In this document: piece after piece, positions 45,755 through 57,740 of the stretch | How positions within the stretch are numbered: the first letter of the stretch is position 1 | How the letters are laid out: every line of letters starts with the position of its first letter | DNA from: Imbricaverruca yamaguchii | Lineage: Eukaryota > Arthropoda > Thecostraca > Neoverrucidae | Length of the DNA stretch: 64,000 nucleotides | Reading direction: 5' to 3' | Assembly: GCA_034440575.1 (NCBI GenBank) | Contig: JAOTOL010001561.1 | Span: forward strand, 172,501 to 236,500 | Translations under genes and position numbers: made by a program | The notes under the pieces: generated by a model | What the model was told of the DNA's origin: nothing | The model's input: the letters and a program-made list of their open reading frames with translations, nothing else | The model's database searches: none

Positions 45755-46260
45755 ACAATTAACATGTGTTCCATAACCAGCTTTGGCTTTTTCATGTTGA
45801 GTAGCTCTTTAATCACTGGATGAGCTACCACTTTACAGCCTTGAACTACTGCTATCCCTATTAGCTGACTTCGGGGTTCTATTGTCTTGGCTGTCAATAT
45901 TGGAATATCCCTGAGATGGCAATGTCACCTCATCCTTCCCCACACCATTGCCTATTTTCCCTAAAATTATGCACACATATTGTCATACATCACTGTGATA
46001 CGTCGTTGCGCCCTAAAGGACTCATCATTTTGCATTGCTCCTTGATCAGTTATAATAGGTGTGTGCATATACCTTACTTTGCGTAGTGCACATTGAGAAT
46101 GTGCACCTTGAAATAATAAGCATTACAAGCGCCTATTGTATATGTCGTGCGCCTGTTTTATACCAACGGGGCTAGGATTGCTCTCCTATACGCAAACCTG
46201 AGCTGAAGATGGCTTACGATAGCCAAAGCGTTGTAATCAAGAATATGTGAACGAACGAAT
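45755..46260. other. No feature seen
   Basis: AT-rich DNA between the LINE and the microsatellite block. Confidence 0.4.
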
Positions 46261-46266
46261 GTGCAC

Positions 46267-46330
46267 GGTTCATGTCCAATTCGTGTGTGTGTGTGTGTGT
46301 ACACACACACACACGAATTGGACATGAACC
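46267..46330. repeat. Near-perfect palindrome with TG/AC arms
   Basis: GGTTCATGTCCAATTCG plus a TG run is followed directly by an AC run plus CGAATTGGACATGAACC. The arms, about 30 bp, are almost exactly complementary with almost no loop. Confidence 0.9.
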
Positions 46331-47213
<883 letters not shown>

Positions 47214-48058
47214 GGAGGGAACTGATGGGAACATTGCTCCTCTGGTGATTCTTGTTCTCACACCAGGGTGTGTGCCTATCACCGAATCTTGTCGCCTCAG
47301 CCATTTATTTGGTCTTCACCACCATGCTGGTTCACCACACCAGAGCGCCACTTGATGCTGTGATCGCTCTCATACGTCACATGCTGTACTGTGGCCGGGT
47401 TGGTTGCTTACGACAATTGCGTAGCCTCGCCTGGATTTCGCATCTTTAGGCATGTCGCAATAGTAAATGTCCTCCAATGAGAAGCTGGCATTTCGAAATG
47501 AGGTAGCTGTCAGGCACGACGACGGAACTAACTTGGATTTCAAGTGCCAAATGCCTCTGAAGTACACGGATGTCACGGTATAATACCACGCAAGACACAG
47601 CGTCAATAATACCATGGAATGATACAATGAACAAGTTTGTGGACAAAAATTGATGAATCTGGAAACGAGCCCAACAACTATCGCCAAGGACTTCGGTCGT
47701 GCAATATCAGGTTTGACATTGAAGCTCAGGCTTCTTGGTCACACGCATCACTTGCTTGAGTAAAATGGCCCAAAAAACTGCACCGCGGTTCCACACTGAC
47801 CCAGGGCTGGTCGATGGTTCGTCGCCCTACAGTTGACTGACCCTCCTCCCACAGGAGAGTGATCCTGTCTCGGTACCCTAGAGAGCAGCCCTCTGACTAT
47901 GAAGCTCAGCACTGTCTGCGGATCGCAAGAGATGCGGATCTCCATTCAGTGCCGACACTGTACGGGCCCGGCAGGCCGCTGGCCCGTACCGATAAGCCTT
48001 GAAGCCTCTTGAACACGCTGTCGAACTCTGGAGCAAACCGCCAGCCGCTCGCTCCAGT
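47214..48058. other. Downstream flank of the secreted-protein gene, with a hairpin
   Basis: Probably includes the gene's 3' UTR on the minus strand. GTACGGGCC (47960-47968) pairs perfectly with GGCCCGTAC (47981-47989) across a 12-nt loop. No AATAAA was found close to the stop. Confidence 0.4.
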
Positions 48059-49664
48059 CTACCCGAAGAAGTTCCGGCGGGTGTTCTGCACCGACTGGAC
48101 GTTGGTGTTTGCGTGGTTGAAGGTGCCGAAGATGCCGCTACCCGACGTCAGTCGAGACGAGGCCGAGTTGAAGCTAGAGCCGCCGTTACTGGCCGAGCCC
48201 TGTACAACAGGTAACGTCAGACTCCGACCACAGTACAACAGGTAACATCAGACTCCGACCACAGTACAACGGATAACGTCAGACTCCGACCACAGTACAA
48301 CGGGTAACGTCAGACTCCGACCACAGTACAACGGGTAACGTCAGACTCCGACCACAGTACAACAGGTAACGTCAGACTCCGACCACAGTACAACAGGTAA
48401 CATCAGACTCCGACCACAGTACAACAGGTAACGTCAGACTCCGACCACAGTACAACAGGTAACGTCAGACTCCGACCACAGTACAACAGGTAACATCAGA
48501 CTCCGACCACAGTACAACAGGTAACATCAGACTCCGACCAAAAACAGGTAACTCAGACTCCGACCACAGTACAACGGGTAACGTCAGACTCCGACCACAC
48601 TACAACGGGTAACCTTATCGACCACAGTACAACAGGTAACATCAGACTCCGACAACAGTACAACAGATAACATCAGACTCCGACCACAGTACAACAGGTA
48701 ACGTCAGACTCCGACCACAGTACAACAGGTAACATCAGACTCCGACCACAGTACAACAGATAACGTCAGACTCCGACCACAGTACAACAGGTAACATCAG
48801 ACTCCGACCACAGTACAACAGATTACATCAGACTCCGACCACAGTACAGCAGGTAACGTCAGACTCCGACCATAGTACAACAGGTAACATCAGACTCCGA
48901 CCACAGTACAACAGGTAACATCAGACTCCGACCACAGTACAACAGGTAACATCAGACTCCGACCACAGTACAACAGGCAACATCAGACTCCGACCACAGT
49001 ACAACAGGTAACATCAGACTCCGACCACAGTACAACAGGCAACATCAGACTCCGACCACAGTACAACAGGTAACATCAGACTCCGACCACATTGCAACAG
49101 GCAACATTAGACTCAGACCACAGTACAACAGGTAACATCAGACTCCGACCACATACAACAGGTGACGTAAGAGTCCGATCGCAGCACAACAGGTGACATC
49201 GGACGACGATGGCGGCCTTCAAAGGGCACAAACCGACTTGAGGAGTGTGAAACAATAACCAGTAACATACTTTGCACAAGCCACGAATATATAACAAAAT
49301 GGTAACACAAGTGACCATAGACATCCGGCGAACTTCCTCAGTGATCGATTCGTGCGATTTAATTAACAATAATGTCTGATTAACCTTAGCTGTTCAATTA
49401 TATTGAGCAAAGCAAAGCTACTCCAGGTTGCCATAGCCAAAGCAATCCAACCAAGAAGTACATACAACCACTCACACCGGCCGACGAGCTCAAGGAGTTG
49501 ATCTGGGAGCTGCCGAACAGTCCCGTCTGGGTCCCAGACACGACTTGGGCGTTGGCATTGCCCGTGGCGGAACCGCCGCCACCGAAGTTGAAGTTCGGCC
49601 AGTACGGCTGCGGGGCGGCAGTGGCGGCGGCGCAGAGCGCGAGCAGAACAGCGACACACTTCAT
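48059..49664 (-). CDS. Small secreted Gly/Ser/Asn-rich protein, two coding exons
   Basis: Exon 49664-49476 (63 codons) starts MKCVAVLLALCAAATAAPQP, a clear signal peptide with likely cleavage after the alanine run, and continues with NFNFGGGGSATGNANAQVV and LFGSSQINSLSSSAG. It ends GGT|GTGAGT. Exon 48199-48059 follows the acceptor CCTGTTGTACAG in the same phase (0): GSASNGGSSFN, LTSGSGIFGTFNHANTNVQ, ending NTRRNFFG and TAG. The total is 109 residues. The halves are loosely alike (a G-S-A start, then a G-(L/I)-F-G core with N/Q/S-rich flanks), suggesting an internal duplication. After signal removal it has no cysteine, so it is not a disulfide-bonded toxin or defensin type. Structural or cuticle-associated roles are possible, and the C-terminal RRNFFG could be a processing and amidation signal, but function is unknown. 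The start lies only 6 nt after a likely acceptor (CCTCAG|ATCACCATG); an upstream noncoding exon and TATA box are annotated separately. Confidence 0.8.
48200..49195. repeat. 31-bp minisatellite filling intron 2 of the secreted-protein gene
   Basis: About 30 copies of a unit GTACAACAGGTAACATCAGA plus CTCCGACCACA. The array begins exactly at the 3' splice site: the acceptor TTACCTGTTGTACAG is the end unit, where internal units read TTACCTGTTGTACTG. Confidence 0.95.
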
Positions 49665-49929
49665 GGTGATCTGAGGTCACGGGGGTATCGGTCACGAGTA
49701 CGGAAGGTCACAGTGGCGCAACATTATGATATGAGGCCACGGATACGACAGGTCACAGCGACAACTCATGGTGTTCTGAGGTCAAGTTATGCCAATAAAC
49801 GCGACACGCCATGATGATCTTAGGTCACAGGGTCCAGATTATAGACAGCCAGGCCTTTGCCAAGGTACAAGAGAGGCAATTCACAAACAATCCAACAGCA
49901 TCAACAACGATCAACGCATCAATGCGTTG

Positions 49930-50098
49930 ATGGCCGTCAAATGTGCTGTCAGATGGAAATTCGCGGCCGTCAGACGTACTGTCAGGTGGACATTCGCGGC
50001 CGTCAGACGTATCGTCAGGTGGACATTCGCGGCCGTCAGACGCACTGTCAGGTGGACATTCGCGGCCGTCAGACGCACTGTCAGGTGGACATACCCTG
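49930..50098. repeat. 33-bp minisatellite in intron 1 of the secreted-protein gene
   Basis: Five copies of GCCGTCAGACGYACTGTCAG plus GTGGACATTCGCG. On the minus strand several units contain CAGTACGTCTGACGG, resembling the real donor region CAGGTACGTGGGACGG at 50111. Confidence 0.9.
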
Positions 50099-50111
50099 CC
50101 GTCCCACGTAC

Positions 50112-50194
50112 CTGCAGACTGTATCGGTGGCTGCTCTGCCTGCTGTGAAGCCCGGGATGTGTGTGCCGAACTCCGGCCGGCTTACTGCTTTATA
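50112..50194 (-). promoter_or_regulatory. TATA box and noncoding first exon of the secreted-protein gene
   Basis: TATAAAG at 50194-50188 on the minus strand would place transcription start about 30 nt on, near 50160. A short exon would then end at CTGCAG|GTACGT (donor at 50111), spliced to the acceptor at 49671, just before the ATG. All signals match consensus; the transcript itself is inferred. Confidence 0.6.
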
Positions 50195-50199
50195 GCCGA

Positions 50200-52190
50200 C
50201 AACGAAGACGAGCGGGAAAGGCCGGACTCCTCCCGCCGTCGGCGTCCGTTGTGACGTCATCATGTGCCGGTGACCGGAGGGGGAGCCACGCCACTCCACG
50301 CACTCGGTCTCCAAACCAGTTTGATGCTAGCCAACACCCGGTAATACTCTTGTGGAATATCCCAGTTTTGGTGCAGCTTACGCAGAACCAGTCCTCTGTC
50401 ACTGCTGTTGTCAGGAAACTGCGTCGGCGCTCCGGGAATCTGATATGTCGTGCTATTCGTGGCATTGTAATATTTTCCTCGTTCAAATGCTCAGGTGATG
50501 TCCAAATGAACGAGTATGATAATTTGTCAAGGTCCTGGAGCCTGCTACGTGACACCTGCAACATTGCAAGCACCTACGCCGTGGCCGATCAGTGAGAATG
50601 CGCAACGAACTTGAACTACAGACTGTTGATCGATCTGTCCGAGGAACAATTGCAATCAAAATCAAAATCAGATGGAAGATCAATTTGAAAACAGCACTAA
50701 TACTGCAATTGTTCAGAGGACATACACCCAGGATACCCTGAGGTTGCAGTGGGGACGTCTCGAGGTTACACTGGAGGTTTCCTGAGATAACACCAGGCGC
50801 ACCCTGAGCTCAAGCAGAGGAATTGTTCAGCTCAAACTGGTGATGATCCCAGCAGTAGTGTCAGCGATTGACCGACGGCGAAAAGAAATCGATTACATGT
50901 AGCTTAACGTCTTAATTAGGTGGAGATGGAACAAATTAAAGGAAAACCAACCCGACCCGACTCGACCCAACCTGACCTGTCCCGACGACCCGATTTGTTT
51001 CGGCCAGACAGGCTGTCATACCTTTGAGACCGTCATGACTTGTTGGTTGTTTTTGACAACATTTGATGTCCTAATTTCTTCACTTAAAATTAGACGTACT
51101 ATTTTGAGTTTTGTTTCACAAACTTTTATCTGTGCTTCCCCACGATGTAACGACATCGTGTATGGCACGGTGCGCCACCTGCACAGGTGGTAATTTCCGA
51201 AAATTACTGGGGGAATACATGAAGGCAATGGGCAAACCCAGGTTGATTGGGAGGACGCATTCCTTAGGGTCCCATGGTTAAAGGTGAAATTATTATGGGG
51301 GTAAAGCCAACATTGTTGGTGCGCTATCTAACAACACCGCTGGCCACCTGTATAGGTGGGCTGGCATCTGCCTCCACGAGGCGGCAATGGCCTCCAGCAT
51401 GGCAGCCAGAAGCGCAACCACTGTCTTGTGTCAAAGGACAGGAAAGCCAATGTCGCACCCAGAATCCCGCGCCATCTCGCCTCGGGCCCGAATCCAGTTA
51501 GCCACCAAGGCTGAGCCGAGCCAGGACTGAAGGCATCCATGTGCTTCATCATGCGTGAATCTGTGTTGATCTAATGCAATTTTGACAGTGAACCTCATCC
51601 GTTGATTTGAAATGGTCAATATTAGACGCGTATATGGAAGGGTGATATCCGCTGGTCTGCTTACATGAGGCATTGACCTTTCGAAGGTCATACGAGACCA
51701 TCCACCGATTTCGACATCGGATGACGTTTTTTAACTTAAAAACGTCATCTATTTTGCGACTCTATGTAAGCTATTTTGGACGGCGAAGCCCAATTTGGAG
51801 CCGGGATTTATACTCATGGGTAAAAGAACACAATGTTTTCTGGCTTTATTCCATTTGGTTTTGAAAGCCCAACCATGATATCTATTTTATTTCATTGGCT
51901 TCTGATTAACTGAACAGCTACATGATCCTTGTCGCGGACTAGCCAGCAGCCGATCGAGGCGCCGCCGTGCCGACTGCTTGGCGGCACCCCAAACGGGCTT
52001 CCCGAAGGCGAAAGCAGCTGGTAGCAAAAAGCTGGTATGCTGACGCAGCTGGTTTTTATCGGACGCCGGAGGCCTGAGGACTGGCGTGGGCCGGCTCGGT
52101 GACCGCCGACTGTCGGCCAACACAGACAACATCAGCGGCTCCACGTCCCTGGCCAGTGCTGTGTGACGTGCATGCGCAGCGGGACGGAGC
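50200..52190. other. Upstream flank, no supported gene
   Basis: Contains a short tract of ACCCGACCCGACTCGACC repeats (50947-50990). 51180-51260 resembles 54840-54925 (AAGGCAATGGG, GGTCCCATG/GGCTCCCATG blocks), an unknown dispersed repeat. A GC-rich minus-strand frame of 85 codons (52144-51887) has no motif. Confidence 0.4.
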
Positions 52191-52194
52191 GTCT

Positions 52195-53345
52195 CTCTGC
52201 TGATTCAGCGGACCGCCCCCTCACCAGCGTAGCGGACCGTCTCTCTACCAGAGTAGCGGACCGTCCCTCTACCAGAGTAGCGGACCGTCCCTCTACCAGA
52301 GTAGCGGACCGTCCCTCTACCAGAGTAGCGGACCGTCCCTCTACCAGAGGAGCGGACCGCCCCCTCACCAGCGTAGCGGACCGTCCCTCTACCAGAGTAG
52401 CGGACCGTCCCTCTACCAGAGTAGCGGACCGTCCCTCTACCAGAGGAGCGGACCCGCCCTCACCAGCGTAGCGGACCGTCCCTCTACCAGAGTAGCGGAC
52501 CGTCCTCTACCAGAGTAGCGGACCGTCCCTCTACCAGAGGAGCGGACCGTCCCTCTACCAGAGGAGCGGACCGCCCCCTCACCAGCGTAGCGGACCGTCC
52601 CTCTACCAGAGTAGCGGACCGTCCCTCTACCAGAGTAGCGGACCGTCCCTCTACCAGAGTAGCGGACCGTCCCTCTACCAGAGGAGCGGACCGCCCCCTC
52701 ACCAGCGTAGCGGACCGTCCCTCTACCAGAGTAGCGGACCGTCCCTCTACCAGAGTAGCGGACCGTCCCTCTAGCAGAGGAGCGAACCGTCCCTCTACCA
52801 GAGGAGCGGACCGTCCCTCTACCAGAGTAGCGGACCGTCCCTCTACCAGAGTAGCGGACCGCCACCTCACCAGCGTAGCGGACCGCCCCCTCACCAGCGT
52901 AGGGGACCGTCCCTCTAGCAGAGTAGCGGACCGTCCCTCTAGCAGAGTAGCGGACCGTCCCTCTAGCAGAGTAGCGGACCGTCCCTCTACCAGAGTAGCG
53001 GACCGTCCCTCTACCAGAGTAGCGGACCGTCCCTTTACCAGAGGAGCGGACCGTCCCTCTACCAGAGTAGCGGACCGCCCCCTCACCAGCGTAGCGGACC
53101 GCCCCCTCACCAGCGTAGCGGACCACCCCCTCACCAGCGTAGCGGACCGTCCCTCTACCGGAGTAGCGGACCGTCCCTCTACCAGAGTAGCGGACCGTCC
53201 CTCTACCAGAGTAGCGGACCGTCCCTCTAGCAGAGTAGCGGACCGTCCCTCTACCGAAATAGCGGACCGTCTCTTTAGCAGAGTCTCTCTACCAGAGTAG
53301 CGGACCGTCCCTCTACCAGAGTAGTGGACCGTGCCTTCACCAGCG
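52195..53345. repeat. 24-bp minisatellite, about 47 copies
   Basis: Unit GTAGCGGACCGTCCCTCTAC plus CAGA, with an AGCGGACCGCCCCCTCACCA variant interspersed in a higher-order pattern. As 24 is divisible by three, frames of over 200 codons (RSATLVEG repeats) arise; there is no sign of a real gene. Confidence 0.97.
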
Positions 53346-55605
53346 CGCTGGTCCTTCACTTTACCAGGGGACGTGGCACAGGTGCATTCTGTCATGCGCA
53401 GTTGCAGAGCGAGAAAATCAACATCACGAGGACGAATTCAATGAAAGGCCACACTTCAATGGAAGCAAGACACACAAACACATTTCGTTTACAGTGCTGG
53501 AAACTAGAGAAGATAAGTGAACATTTTGCAACGCTGGAGAAGAACACGTTCATCCGATAATAAGCTCATGCGACGGGGTGAATGTTGTGCACAAGAAAAG
53601 GGAAGGCCTTCATTGGAGCTCATCCGCCAAAAGTGTTCGTTTGTGCCAGTGGCAGTCTCATTATGATTCGTATTTTCATCAGAGTTGATTCTCATCCCGT
53701 CACGATGTGTTGGTAAACGTTACCGGCATGATCCACAGGGTGGAAAATCGGGGTAGAGTGGCGACTTCTTTACCCGTAGCTCAAGGCAGGCTGCCAGTCG
53801 TTCAAAGCTCAGCATCATGAAATCGCTTGCCGTGCAAAATAATGGAAGCCGATTTAGCCTCAAATGGTGCACAGAGTTCTAACAGTGTGTGTTCCTATAT
53901 TAAAGAGGCAGTTGTAGCGTTCCACTTGCTAATCAAAGGCTCCATGTATGAACAGCTGGGTTGCTGGTAACAGCAACTGAATTACCATCAGATATATAAT
54001 CAGATGTAGGATAGATAGGAACACTTCATCATCCGATCAATCGAACACATACTACCTAGTCCAATATCGGTCTGGATTGCAATGGCACGGACACACGCTC
54101 TCACCACCACTAATTTTCTATCAAGCTAGGATAAAATGTAAAACAATGTTAGAAAGCCTGGGGGCATGGAGAACCCGACGCACAACTTACATGTGCAATT
54201 TTGTCGATGCCGAGGTGACCAGAGGTCATAACATGTAAGTAATCGAAACTCGACTTCGTTCCTGGAAGCGGCTTCAAAAAGCTTAGTTCTCTTTATTTCA
54301 GCACTGCTCTCAACAATACTAGGCTAGCGTATTGGGTTGCGCTGACGTGATTTCCCCCATTAGCGGCGTCACTCGGCCGCCAGCGGAGACAGTCGGCCTC
54401 GAGCCCACTTGCGGTCAGCTAGACGCCGCTCGGGAACGTCCGTGTCGCCCCGATATGGAGCTGGTGCGTCTGGATTGGTAACCAACAGCTGTTCGCGTAT
54501 CAGCCCACCCAACGGAGGGTAAGTAAAACACGGAACCGCGGCCGGTTTCAGGTCACGTGCCTATGGGAGTTCAAGGTATGCATTTCGTATTGGCATTTTT
54601 ACAATTGATTGAGCCATCCCAGGGGGATTACATCAACCTTTCAGGATACAGAATTGATCAAAGAATCTTGCCGTTCTTTCCTTATTTATTTATTACGTTC
54701 CGTTCAGAAGTTGACGTAGTGCGAAGTGCATCTGTGAGAGAGAGCCCACCTCGCCCCAAGGGTTGGCCCGCGAAGTTGATGTTGTGATGATCTTCATCTT
54801 GAATCTTTTTCTGTTATATCTCTATCTATATCTTGATCTTGAAGGGATCGTATGGGGTAAAGTACATCAAGGCAATGGGAAGACCAAAATTAATTAGGAA
54901 CACATTCTATTGGCTCCCATGTTGGAACAAATCGGCGAGAGGTAGTGGCGTTGCCAGCTAGGGTATATTGCAAGGGTTGATGCAAGGGGGAGGAAGCGAA
55001 AGTGGGCCCCTCATGGCCCGAAGGACGCTTCTCTTGGAGGTTCCAGTATACCTCCTGCCTCGAATTTCTCAGCGCAACGCGCTCCTCGGCCTGGGAACAG
55101 CAGTCCCTTGGGAGCCCGAACGCACGCCGGAATTTTTTTTTTTGAGCACTCCTCAGCCAAAAACAAATGGTGCTCCTCTGGGAGATTGGAGTGTACCCCG
55201 CCCAAATGTTTTGGGCCAAGAGCCGCTCCTCTGGAGAAATGACGTCTTCTTGGCAAAATAATAAATATGTCAGTGGTATGGGGTAGGGGGAGGTGGTTTG
55301 TACCTTCCATGAAACTTCCGCTCAACCCTGTTCGCGGATTGGGGGGCACGTCGAAGTATGTACTCTCCATTCAGTTGTGTAAACTACTCCACCGGAAAAT
55401 ATCAGCCATATATCTAGAGAGCAAGGAGGGTGGGGCGAAAACAGAACCGCACATTCTCATCTTTTAGAGTGAAACTGTCCCCTCAATCCTTGCTTCCTCA
55501 CGCGCAATAATTTCAATTTATAATATGGGAGGCTGTGTAATGTGACCTCCCCCTATTAATTTTGGTCTACCTATTGCTTTCGTGTACATTGACCCCTCCG
55601 ATCAT
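53346..55605. other. Intergenic DNA, no supported gene
   Basis: 54355-54470 is GC-rich and could be a regulatory or first-exon region (ATGGAGCTGGTGCGTCTGG then GTAACC), but support is thin. Nothing else is recognised. Confidence 0.35.
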
Positions 55606-55610
55606 TTTAA

Positions 55611-56427
55611 CCGTCAGATCCTCACACCCCGTCTCGGGGGAGGGGGGAGAGGGAGTCGACAGAGACCCCCTTTAACCTCCAAACTAAGCGTCCCATGAAA
55701 ACGAAATAGGTGTCATGTCATCGGAAAGCGCTCGACGAGTATGGCCAGATACCACCCAGAAAATGCCCCCCAAAAAGTGACGTCACTAGGAGACCTAGAG
55801 TTTCACGACTTACATCATGTTTGTGGTTCCGGGGGGGGGGGGATCATTTTGAGGGAGATTTGAAAACAAAAATTATTTGGTGTCAGAAAAGGAAAGCAAA
55901 ATCGACCAGGACCATAACATTTTAGACCACCCAAAAATACTTTTTTTTAATTTTCCAAATTTTGACTTTTCATGTTTTATTTCATTTTCCTTTTCTAGTG
56001 GGTAGAGTGGATCGAAAAATATTGTTCAAAGTCAACTTGCGCCAATAAAAAAATGGTTGCTTTAGCCAGAATCCTCTTTTTTAAACTCTAATGGGCAAAT
56101 ATACAAAACTAATAAGTTATCAAAAAGGGGAAAAATGAAAAATTCCTCCGGTGCGTTTTGTTGCATCCCTAAAGATAAGGAAACGCTGAAAGTTTCATTA
56201 AAATACCTTTATCTGTTAAAGCGTGACGACTGGTTGAACTTTCTTGGAGGTGACCTGACTTGACCTGGACTAACTCGTTGACCCTAGATGACCTGACTTC
56301 AGAATCTTGACACAACATGCCAAATTGATGTGGGAAAAGGTATGCAAAATGTATCGTCCACTACCCGCGGAAAACCTTAGGGAGGTCGTGAACGGACCCC
56401 CCCCCCCCCTCCACGAGACGGTGTGGG
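55611..56427. mobile_element. piggyBac-like MITE, copy D
   Basis: Bounded by TTAA at 55607-55610 and 56428-56431. Ends: CCGTCAGATCCTCACACCCC with GTCTCGGGGGAGG on the left, GAGACGGTGTGGG on the right. The 817-bp interior shares ordered blocks with copies B and C, including GACGTCACTAGG and GCGTGACGACTGGTTGAAC. No transposase. Confidence 0.85.
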
Positions 56428-56431
56428 TTAA

Positions 56432-57740
56432 GAAATCAACATCGGTGGGCCGACCCTTTCGGCGAAATGGGCCCCCTCTCACAAATACCTTCACTTCGCA
56501 TCACGACAACTTCAGAACGGAACACAATCAATCAATAGGGAAAGAATGGCAAGGTTCCTGGGTTAATTATGTATCATGAAAGGCAGGTGCAATCCTCCTG
56601 GGGTGGCTGAATCAATTGGAGAAATGCTAATAAGAAATGCGTACCCAACACTCCCATAGACGCACGGCATAAAACTGGTCGCGTTTCCATGTTTTTGCTT
56701 ACCCTCCGCTAGGTGGCAGGTTGGTGCCGCTGATACGCGTAGATGAAAGTCGCCGACGCGGAGTTTCCAATCTATGGTCGGGAGGCCGGACATCTGCGGC
56801 GGCGGTGACCAACAAGCACACGCGGCCGGCTCCGGAAGGTCAGCACTGTTGTCGGAAATTCCCACTCCCTCTGTCGGGCGGGGCGCGCGCTCTCCCTCTG
56901 TGTGACTAACGACTCGCCCCGGGCTGAGTGCGGCTGCCCGACCTCCACTGTCTCGGAATCCTGTCGCTGGGCCGGCAGGCGTGGACGCCACACGTCTCAG
57001 GAGGGATCGCGCACGCGCAGCCGGCGCGGCCAGCCAGCGAGTGGTGGAGGGGAGCAGCCGAACGTTCTCCGTCTCTCCTTCCATGGCGAGAGCTCGGTTG
57101 CCGACGGTACTTATGTTCACGTCCTGTGCCGTGGACAAGGCCATAGACACCCTGGGGCACTTCCGTCCAGAAGCAAGACATTTTTCCCAGTAAGAACAAA
57201 CGCTCACCTCCACTATCACCCCCAGCCGCTGAAATGACGGGACGCCAAGCTCTGAATCAACACTCTGTCATTGGGCAAGCATTGTGTGGTGAGCTCATGG
57301 TCTCAGGAAGTTCAGCCCAACACAGATGTGATTCTGGAAATACTGGCCTGCGAACATTATACTTGGAGTAAGCAACTGCACTGGGCTTGCGGTTATTTCA
57401 TATGGCTGTCTTTGAAGTATCTTGCAATTTGATGTTGAAATTTCACGTTTCAAATATGCGACATGACAGTTTGGGATGCCAGTCGTAGCTCCTTAAGTCT
57501 GACCAAGACAAGTCAATTACTTAATGCATGAAACGATAAATGCATGCAGAATTATCTGTGCTGCTAAACTGATATTTGCGTCCAGTCATGCACCACCACA
57601 TCGATTCAAGTCAAGACTGCGAATTTTGCGAATTGGTATGCAGCGTCGTGGTGCACACCGAGGTGGATTATTATACACCTCAAATGTGTTCGTTCCCTAT
57701 CTATTGTCATTACCGAGCTCAGATGACCGACGCCTACCGT
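56432..57740. other. GC- and CpG-rich patch (56700-57230) in intergenic DNA
   Basis: Open frames occur on both strands because of base composition. A promoter or first exon is possible; no splice-supported coding exon or TATA box was identified. Confidence 0.3.

Noticed and set aside
48200..49195. CRISPR-like look of regular ~31-bp repeats
   Set aside because: Units are head-to-tail with no unique spacers and lie in a eukaryotic intron; it is a minisatellite.
52437..53395. Frames of 229 and 303 codons with RSATLVEG repeats
   Set aside because: The unit is 24 bp, so any frame without a stop in the unit stays open; no signal, start context or splice support.
56563..57219. Minus-strand 218-codon frame in the GC-rich patch
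   Set aside because: Several frames are open on both strands here, composition explains them, and no domain or splice structure is seen.
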